64,000 bases of DNA from Epiperipatus broadwayi (Eukaryota > Onychophora > Udeonychophora > Euonychophora > Peripatidae), in the NCBI GenBank assembly GCA_028023455.1, contig JAQFVV010012405.1:4407149-4471148 (forward strand). The letters run 5' to 3'. Below are positions 55,751 to 64,000 of the stretch, one piece after another. The notes beneath the pieces were generated by a model. The model had not been told where the DNA came from. It searched no databases and saw only the letters and a list, made by a program, of their open reading frames with translations. Every line of letters begins with the position of its first letter. The first letter of the stretch is position 1. Position numbers and translations under genes: made by a program.

Positions 55751-57383
55751 TAGATCTAGTTTCGAAAATGATCAATCTTAACACATTAAAATTTTATTTT
55801 ATTTATAAATTTCTGAATTTAAATTTTGATCGTTGTTTAATTCAATAGATATCTACACTTCCGGTGTTATACTTTACCAAAAGTATAACAACTCTGCTTT
55901 CTCAAGCTTGCATATTTGTCGTTACAAATAAAACTTTTTCTTTTTTAATCAAAAAAATGTACACACACGTAAACCGTTACTAATTTAATTTTTTTTAAAA
56001 AAGTGATTATTATAATTTATTAACAATTTAATTATTATAACTAAAAAGTAAATTATTATTATTATTTTTTTTTAAATAGTTTGTGGCAAATTAGGCATTA
56101 AACATTTAAGATAAGAAAACAACTGTAAGCATAAAAGAATTAAAAGAAAACTAAAGGGTGTAAAATGAAAATTCAGCGCTGACCACCGACTGCCAACAGA
56201 CCACCCGAAATATAAAAACATTAGTTTATTATGAAAACATTTAAATCATAATTTTTTGGTTTAATTAGCAAGTTGGTATTGAAATAAATTAGCTAAATTA
56301 AAACCAATTGTTTTTAACCATATTTATGAGTAAGCAATTATATTTTTTTACATATATATATATTTAGTGTACTGTGAATAAGATATTCCGTCTAAATAAT
56401 TATTAATTTATTAAGTTTTTAAATTTATATACTATATATATATGCGTACTTATTCTTATGTATTTTAGTAGCATAAAAGTAGTCATTATTTAATCAAAAT
56501 ATTGATATAGAAGACTGGACGTTAGTATATGAGTTGGCAACAGTAAAATATGACTCACAGTTATTGACATAATAGTTATGTGTGCTCAAATGGTATGTTA
56601 TTATTAAATTTTTATACAATACTTGGATTGATTATATCCAATACTTTGTTTAGCACAAAGTCACCATAAAAAATATTAAAAAAAACTTGGGTGTATTATT
56701 TATATTCAAGGCAACATGTATTTCATTGTTTATGTTATGATTAGAAGTCAGATTGGAAGTCACTATTACATCAACATTTATAGGCACAGATTATTGGGCA
56801 GATCACAGATTTAGCTTGAAGAAATAGGTCCCATCTTAAGCATTTTAGTAAATATATTTTACTGTTTTAAGAAGCAACTAATAAGTACCCATGTTAAGTT
56901 TGAATAGTTGTTGAACATTAAAATCACCAATTAAGATTTTCAGCATTCATTATTGCAATCGAGTAATTTTTTAGAAATAAGGCTTTTCTAGGATTCACTA
57001 AAAATGCAAATTCATTTTCTGACAATTATTGTAATATGAATGTTTTGAACAGAAGGAAAAGTTATTTTTCTGATTCATTAAATAATAAAATGAATGTGGA
57101 ATTGTTTCAGCTCTAGTGAAGAGTCCTTTGATGATCTTTTGAATAATGAGACATTCATTTAAATTTGGCAGAAATATCCAACTTAGATTAAAACAGGTCT
57201 TTACAATTGTCAGTGCAGAAAAAGCTACACATTCTGGTAAATATGCAGAAAATCATCAACCTGTGGTAATGATAAATTAACCTCAAAGTATTGGATTATT
57301 TTTAGAAATACCTGGGTTTATAAACTTGTGTTATCTATTTTTGATTATTCTAATTTGTACAAATATAGAAAAGTTTATAATAA
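55751..57383. other. Unassigned DNA with a CpG-retaining patch
   Basis: Around 55,855-56,220 CG dinucleotides recur (CTTCCGGTG, CACACACGTAAACCG, GCGCTGACCACCGACTG), unlike the flanking sequence. No gene is identified. Confidence 0.45.
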
Positions 57384-57635
57384 TTGTTATATGATCACCA
57401 TTTCTTATGCTTACACAAGCTGTTTACACAGAGGTTAAACTATCCATACAGTAGTGCCACCAGTGCAAGCCAGAGTACTCAATGGATGCAAGAAGGTTTG
57501 TGCATAAAATATCCATCTAGGCATTTTATGCACAAACCTTCTTGTTTATGCACAAACCTTCTTGCATCCATTGATTACTCTGATTTGCACCGATGTCATT
57601 ACTGTATGGAGAGTTTAGCCTCTGTATAATGATTG
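57384..57635. repeat. R1 foldback dimer
   Basis: Arms 57,427-57,511 and 57,544-57,626 are inverse copies of the R1 3' part (CATACAGTAGTGCCA, AATGGATGCAAGAAGG, TTTGTGCATAAAAT and inverses). The hammerhead core is absent. The block TTTATGCACAAACCTTCTTG is additionally repeated in tandem at 57,524-57,563. The left side keeps the R1 boundary ATGATCACCATTTCTTATG. Confidence 0.8.
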
Positions 57636-58430
57636 TTATACAAATATTATTGTTATCTACTTCTTGAAAAATACTTTTAATGATTTTACTAGATAGATTA
57701 TTTCTACTTATGGATCATTGGGTGCAGAGCTCAAAAAGATTTTAGAAAGTCATGAAGCACTAAAGATATATTTTTTTCTGACAGCCAATACAAAAAAATA
57801 TCTGAACGAAGATGAATTTATTACTTTTAACAATTGATTTGTGGCTGTCTTTGGATGTACTTCACTGTTGAAGTTTATTCATTTTACATAATTGCACCAT
57901 GATAACATAAGAGAAAGCATAATTACTGGTATTGAAAATCTAAGACATTTAAAATGAAAACTGGTGTTTAACTATATTGAGATAAGGTTGTAATTTTATT
58001 TTCTATTTTTGTAAAAGTAATTTTGAACAGTTTTATGGGCAGTAAGATTCAATAGTGATGATGTTTTTAATTTGAACTAAAAGGCAAAAACAAACATTTC
58101 AAATTTTTTGGTATATAGATTTACAATATCTGATATTTATGGCTTTTTTCATTTTTACAGTATATTTTCATCAGCTTTGACATCCAACTATAGGAGAAAA
58201 ACCAACAATTTTTGTTTTTTATACTCAAGTTGAGTATTGAAATAGTTAAATATTTCAGTAGGCTTTTAGTGGCAGTCTCTAGTATGTGGCTTTTTTATTT
58301 ATAAAAAAAAAGTTGAATTATAATGATGAATGCAAGTAAAATAGTTATAAAAAGTGTCATTCTAATAAATTTATTTTATGAATCTCGTGAATCCCATGCC
58401 ATTATAATTTAAAAGTTTTAGGATATATCC
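57636..58430. other. Unassigned AT-rich DNA
   Basis: Nothing recognisable was seen. Confidence 0.5.
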
Positions 58431-58434
58431 TATT

Positions 58435-58642
58435 TGGAAATATTTTTTTTAAAAACATTCTTAAATTTAACATTTTTGCCATTGGTGGAACTTTAATGTT
58501 TATTCAAATCAGTGCTCTGCAACCGTCTTTCTACCTTTTATCACCCAGTGGATGACTTGGGTGACCAAGTCAAAATGTTGGAATATCAATATTTAATTTT
58601 TTTTAACATGGATGAGCCCACAATATATATATATATATATAT
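58435..58642 (+). repeat. Solo PLE2 3' terminus with (TA)n tail
   Basis: Matches 14,745-14,940: TATTTGGAAATATTTTTT, TTTCTACCTTTTATCACCCA, GTGGATGAC, CCAAGTCAAAATG and TTTAACATGGATGA, then a TA run at 58,622-58,642. It is the third occurrence in this window of PLE2 ending in TA. Confidence 0.85.
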
Positions 58643-58644
58643 TG

Positions 58645-59637
58645 TGTTTTCCTGAAGGTTTGTGATGATGGTATTTTAGTTGTATTTATATATTGGACTA
58701 TTTCTATCATCTAATATAAGTATTAAAAAATGTAATTTTATATTTTCAAATTACATTCAACTGTTAGGAATAGCATACAAGTTAATATATGCACAATGTT
58801 TCAAGATGTATTATTTTTCTTTCTTCTTCAGGTGTTGCCATCCTGACCAGTGTCAGTTGAACCTGAATCCTTAGATTCTTGAATATTGAATTTTAAGCTA
58901 ACATTGTAATCAACAGCCATTCTGACAATCCATGAAGTTCCTCCTAATTTTTCCATTTGAGCAAAGTTGATTAGTGTTTTTCATACATTATGTGTAGTCA
59001 CATGAGGTTGACTTATGGGGTTATTCCAATTGTCATGTGAGTAACTTATTTGAATTTTTTTCTTTGTATCTCTTCCTCTCTATCTAATATTTTTTGTATT
59101 TTCCCAATTGAACATATGTTTATTTGTATATACATAGTCTCCTATTTTAGGTACATCTGTTTTGTCTCTTCTAATCATCAGTTTGTGCTCTTGCAATTAC
59201 TTTTCAATGGAGTGACTGGTCTCACTAATGTATGTTCTTTCACATTCATATGATATTTAATAGATGCAGTTTTTTTTCAGCATTTCAATTTAGGCTTTGT
59301 AGCTGTTCGAAATCCTCATAATGGTGTATGGCTCTGGAAAGCTGTTCTGGCATTATACTGATGGCAGATTTTTCTTAATTTGTGTGCTATTTTTGGAATT
59401 TATGGACACACTAAATACTAATAATTGTTTTATTCTTTTGGGTTTTTTTTATTGTCTATTTAAGATTTTCTTAATGACAGTTGATGGATAACAAGTTTAT
59501 TCTATATAGATCTTTTCTTTTTCCAAATCACTGGTTCTGAACAAACTTCTTTTACTCTGTTCCATACTAATAGTATAATTCCACATTTTGTGTTTCTGGT
59601 GTGATTGGGTATACATGTTAAGCATTTTCCTGTATAC
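58645..59637 (-). pseudogene. PLE1 left (minus) arm of head-to-head dimer
   Basis: On the minus strand it starts inside the coding region at the sequence for SN-x-TRNT (GGAAAATGCTTAACATGTAT, then CCAATCACACCAGAAACAC). It continues through the linker (59,420-59,600), the HYEEF-like end near 59,310 and GIY-YIG remnants (59,050-59,280), where stops are frequent. It then passes the tRNA-like region (58,840-58,930) and the 3' block ACAGTTGAATGTAATTTGAA. It ends near CACAAACCTTCAGGAAAACAC at 58,645. It is non-functional. Confidence 0.8.
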
Positions 59638-60545
59638 ATCCAATCATACCAGAAACATGTAGTTATTCTATTACCCTAAAACAAAGCAAAAGAAATTTCT
59701 TCAGAACTTAGTGATTCAGAAAAAGAAAAGATCTATATAGAACAAATTCTTATGAAAAATGGTTATCCATCAGCTGTCATTAAGAAAACCTAAATAGACA
59801 AAAACAATGTTAAAAAACCAAATATTGGTACTGTAGTGAGTCTATACATTCCAAAAATAGCAGACAAATAAAGAAAAATTTGCAAATAGTATAATATCTG
59901 AACAGCTTTCCAGAGCCATACCCCACTATGAGGAATTCTAACAGTTACAATGTTTAAACTTGAAATATTGAAAAACAATAATTGCATTTATGAAATACCA
60001 TGTGAATGTGAAAAGATGTATATTGGTAAAACCAGTTCCACCATTGACAAATGATTGTGAGAGTACAAATTGATGATTAGAATAGAGAAAACAGATGTGT
60101 CTAAGATAGAAGGGTATGTATGTACCTATGAACATACATTCAATTGGGGAAAATACAAAAATATTGGATAGAGAGGAAAAGCTACAAAGAAGAAAATTCC
60201 AAAAAGCTGCTCATAAGTCAATGCTGAATAACCCCATAAATCAACCTTGTGTAACTATATGTAATGTATGGAACTCACTAATCAACTTGGCTTTTAGGAA
60301 AAAGTAAAGAAATCAGGAGAAACTCATAGATAAATATATAAAATTTCTACAGACTTTTACCTTTGGCAGGATGGCTTAGTTGGTTAGAGTGTTACCTTAA
60401 AATTCAATATTCAAGAATCTAAGGGTCCAGATTTGATTTCCATGTTAGTATAGTCAGTGGTGAGGCCAGCAACTACTGAAGAAGAGAGAAGAATGATACC
60501 ACTCAAAACTTTGTGCTTATATTAACATGTATGCTATTACCAACA
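59630..60545 (+). pseudogene. PLE1 right (plus) arm of head-to-head dimer
   Basis: Starts at nearly the same element position as the minus arm (TGTATACATCCAATCATACC) and runs through an EQILMKNGYPSAVIKKT stretch, an IPCECEKMYIGKT segment of the GIY-YIG domain (about 59,985-60,030), and the 60,116-60,307 frame with a LDREEKLQRRKFQKAAHKSM basic tail. It ends with the tRNA-like region (60,370-60,445) and the PLE1 3' end. The Met in MYIG replaces a residue that varies in the family. Several stops are present. The outer end is a TA tract. Confidence 0.82.
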
Positions 60546-60550
60546 GTTAA

Positions 60551-60599
<49 letters not shown>

Positions 60600-60628
60600 G
60601 TGTTATATATATATATATATATATATTC
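60546..60628. repeat. (TA)n tract at outer end of PLE1 plus arm
   Basis: TA run, a TATGTATGTGTGT interruption, then TA again, directly after ACCAACAGTTAAGTT of PLE1. Confidence 0.95.
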
Positions 60629-63600
60629 TAACCTATCAAAAGATTTCTTCTATTATTATGAAAGAGAATTTCTTAACTATGAAATCACTTCGGAAATCTA
60701 ATCGCTTCTATTAAAGAGAATTCGGAAATAAATAAACTCTTCCTTCTAGGACGGGTAGCAAACCCTATATTTTTATCTAATATCTCTTCGACGTTAGGTT
60801 AGTTATAATAATTCAGCTACAGCGATATGCAGTTCAGACAGAGATAGAATAAAAAAAATTATCATTAATAAAATAAATTTAAAAATAAAATTTATAATAA
60901 ACTAACATTCTTTCTCTATCCATAACACATTCTCTGAGCTGTAAGTACTTGCACTGTTCGACAATGATGATGATGATTTCATGTCATTGTTAATATTACT
61001 GACTAAAACAAAACATTCATTAATTTGCCAATATGATCTCAATTTTTTATTATTATACAATCAGAAGTTTCAATCTCTTTAGCCATGCCGCACTTGTAAT
61101 ATTGATCATAATGAATCAATTCTTAATTTAAGAGTACTTATAATAATGACACTAATCTCAGGGTTCTCTGTTATATTTAATAAAATGCTCGGCAGTATTG
61201 TGTTGTCGCATATGACTGACATTCTGGTCGGCTATAGGAAACATTTACCTTATTTAAATTCCAGGTGTCTTCATCCACATATCAACTATTATAATATTTA
61301 ACGAGATGATAACCATATTCAATAACAACGCATAATTTTGAATAATACAGCCCTTTTTAATCCAGAATCTCAGTGGAATGATGAAAAGACAAGGGTGCTT
61401 TTGTGTCCTTCCATTATCCATGACAACACAATAATTTGACTAAGATTTATTACTCAGACACTTCACTTAAAAGTGTACTTAACAATGTGCAACCAAAAGC
61501 TACTAGTTTGAGAATAAAGTGATTTTACACACACATAAAATAAAATGTCTTGGTCTGAAGTTTTCAATTCCACAAATAATTATTATTAAAGTAAACTATA
61601 ATGAAATCTTCTGATCTGCTTACAATTGTCCATCTGGTGTATTGAATTTAAGATTTCATAAATGATTTTGGACTCAAGAAAGTATTGCAAGTATTATGCC
61701 AATACACTTTTATTTAGCACACAAGAAAAATGACTCAGCACAACTTGTAACAAGACGATAATTTATTATTAAATTATAACAAGATTCTAATTTATTATTA
61801 CAATTTAACAAAACTATCCTTTATGATTAACATAATAAACAAACATATACAATTTATTCGATCCCATATGGATAAAACAAAATATAATTAACATTACTTC
61901 GTCTATACTTTTAGACTTGGATTCGAACTACTTCTTCATCTTCTTTTTACATTTATGCAAATTGAATATAACAAAATAAATATTATTATCGATACATCAA
62001 CTCATCCATTTAGTGTATCTTATATGAACGGCTGCTTAACTTTATTAACTAACTATTTGTTTTAAAATAAAAATAATCTGATTCTAGGCAATGCGTACAA
62101 ACGATTTTTATTATCATATCTTTAATTAAATGATAGTTTTTATTTAGATAACTTATTATAATTTATGGGTTATTTATCAGAAGTTATACTTATTATTTTA
62201 ATATTTACCTTAATAACAAGCGAAGTTGTTATACACACTATTTTTCTAAGTATAAGTTATATTGTGAGTGCTACTTAATCATTAACCCGAATTAAACCTA
62301 GTATTTGAACCCTCCATTGGCAAATAAAAATTTCTAAATCACGCAATTTTAAACTTACTCTCTCCATTGACTTACGTGTGGATTACCAGCACTATTCCGC
62401 CGCACAATCCAGACATTGATCATATATACTAGCATGCTATTTTTACTAAATGGATCTTGAGGAATTAACCTCCAATATACCCGTTATCTTGCCATAACTT
62501 TCTAAATAACACAATATTCAACACCTTCCGTGGTGGAATTATCTCTATTTTCTCATGAGGAATATGGAATAACACCAAAGGTCTGTAGAGTTAACTACTA
62601 TATTAAAATAGTTTGATGGGTCCTTGCCTCTTACTTGGGTATAATAGGAACTCACACCAAATATAATCCTCTCCTGGGATTTTAACGAATGAAATACACT
62701 AAATACGATATAAATGACTGATTGCCCTAACTCTGAGAAGCGATCACTTGGGTTATAAACATACCCGAATATTAGATTTATCTATTCCCCTCATGGAAAA
62801 TAAAGCTTTTGGGGAGATCATTTTCCATCCCACAAAATAGATACATTACAATTATTACTTATGCGAATATTAAGCATATACCAATGCTATATGGGGCAAG
62901 ACAAGCAAATACACTAATTACACTAAATTTATGTTCCGGGGTATACTTAGATCAACGTCTGAAATCAATGGATAACACAGAATAAACCATAATAATTTTC
63001 ACCTTTGCCAAAGAAACATTCAACAAGTAATTGGTAGTATAGTATCTTGAACTAAATTAAGTGAATGCGTTAATAAAGAATAATTGGGAATAAGTTCTGC
63101 AATTAACATAGTATAAATTTGTTTCAAACTTTAAATAAGTAATATCCTGTATAGCACTTCTCTTTAATTACTTCTGATAATTTTAACTAGATATTTTACC
63201 TATTAAGTATCTGAATTTTTCTTCTTTTACGCATCTAACATATAAATTTATACCCATAATTGCATATCATAAGTAAACACATTTTTTTTTTAAAAAAAAT
63301 TTTTTTCATGTCGAATATAAATTTAACCTAGAATAAGTATATGAAAACATACCTTTATGATTACAAGGTCATTTAAATATTACTTGATTATACAGCCTTT
63401 AATCTGTTGATAAAAAAAAAAATATACACATAATTTTACAAATTAGTAAAAAAAAATCATTACATAACAAGTGCTTATTATCTCACTAGAAAAATGTTTT
63501 TCCGTTGGGCAATTTATCTAGATGAAGAACTTGATCCATTCGTTTCACGAAGCAATTTTAAAACAAGAAAACACATTTTATTATTTCATTTATACAAAAG

Positions 63601-64000
63601 TTGCCTCCATCCTGGTGCAATTAATAAATTAGGCAAAGAAAACATAGCAGCGTGGGATGTTAATTCTTCTTTGAATTAACTGCTATAATTTTGGAATCCA
63701 AGAAAACAATACATATTTTAACATGACGAATATTTGACGATTGACGATCACATGTACAATTCTTTTTTTTTTACTATTGGCGATACGTATCATTTTTAGC
63801 TAGCTGGCTTATGAATAAAATAATGCGCGAATTTTCCAAAATACTATTATTATAAGGACTGCAGCTGACTTACGTGGATATGAAGTTTTAACGACTCAAA
63901 TTGATGTATAATATAACATATTATATTATGGTTATAATTAAGTCACTAATGTTTGTAGTTTTTATTCCTACTCGAGGAATTGTAATTTGTCTTTAATAAG
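60629..64000. other. Unassigned DNA, compositionally distinct
   Basis: About 3.4 kb with more CG dinucleotides and fewer long A/T runs than the rest of the window (GGACGGGTAGC, TCGACGTTAGG, TTCCGCCGCACAATCC). None of the repeat families found elsewhere in the window is recognised here, and no frame exceeds about 60 codons. The frame 63,494-63,679 has no recognised motif. It could be host intronic or regulatory DNA, or an unrecognised old element. Confidence 0.45.

Noticed and set aside
63494-63679. 61-codon open frame near the right end
   Set aside because: No motif or context supports it as a gene; conservation would need to be tested.

Overview
This is an AT-rich stretch of nuclear DNA from an animal, most likely an invertebrate. 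The evidence is dense TA, TG, ATT and GAT microsatellites, several non-LTR retrotransposon families, Penelope-like elements (PLEs) with GIY-YIG endonuclease remnants, a tRNA-derived SINE, an LTR-retrotransposon derivative and small DNA transposons. There are no bacterial-style genes, rRNA or ordinary tRNA genes, and I could not identify a host protein-coding exon. The sequence alone does not fix the phylum. All calls rest on reading the sequence; no database search was possible.

Layout. 1-5 kb: mostly unassigned AT-rich DNA with one SINE and one RTE fragment. 5.1-6.5 kb: a PLE (family PLE1) between inverted terminal regions. 8.0 and 12.0 kb: two oppositely oriented copies of a short dispersed repeat (R1) with a hammerhead-like core, about 3.9 kb apart. 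13.8-17.6 kb: two large PLE palindromes (families PLE2 and PLE3), each with TA microsatellites at both outer ends, separated by a segment holding a near-textbook hammerhead ribozyme. 17.58-20.54 kb: a nearly complete RTE-like LINE on the minus strand, broken by one in-frame TAG. 24.42-26.12 kb: an LTR-retrotransposon derivative whose two LTRs face each other in inverted orientation, with a 5-bp target duplication. 29.99-30.91 kb: a 5'-truncated LINE ending in (TA)51 between perfect 17-bp duplications, itself carrying a nested SINE. 31.6-32.3 kb: an RTE 3' copy. 36.7-38.8 kb: the longest copy of a second LINE family (LINE2). 41.1-43.9 kb: a LINE2 3' copy followed by an RTE copy whose 5' part is inverted, the twin-priming layout. 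44.4 kb: R1. 46.5-48.0 and 51.7-52.3 kb: further LINE2 copies. 48.3, 50.3-50.7 and 52.5-52.7 kb: small inverted-repeat elements, one hAT-like. 55-57.6 kb: palindromic R1 copies and a solo PLE1 terminus. 58.4-60.6 kb: a PLE2 terminus and a head-to-head pair of PLE1 copies. 60.7-64 kb: unassigned, compositionally distinct DNA.

No operon or pathway is present. The RTE and LINE2 copies were probably mobilised by target-primed reverse transcription, and the SINE by a LINE in trans. The recurrent theme is inverted duplication: three PLE families as head-to-head dimers, a facing-LTR element, palindromic R1 copies and simple foldback elements. If transcribed, these arms would form long double-stranded RNA. 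That is an inference from the sequence, not an observation.
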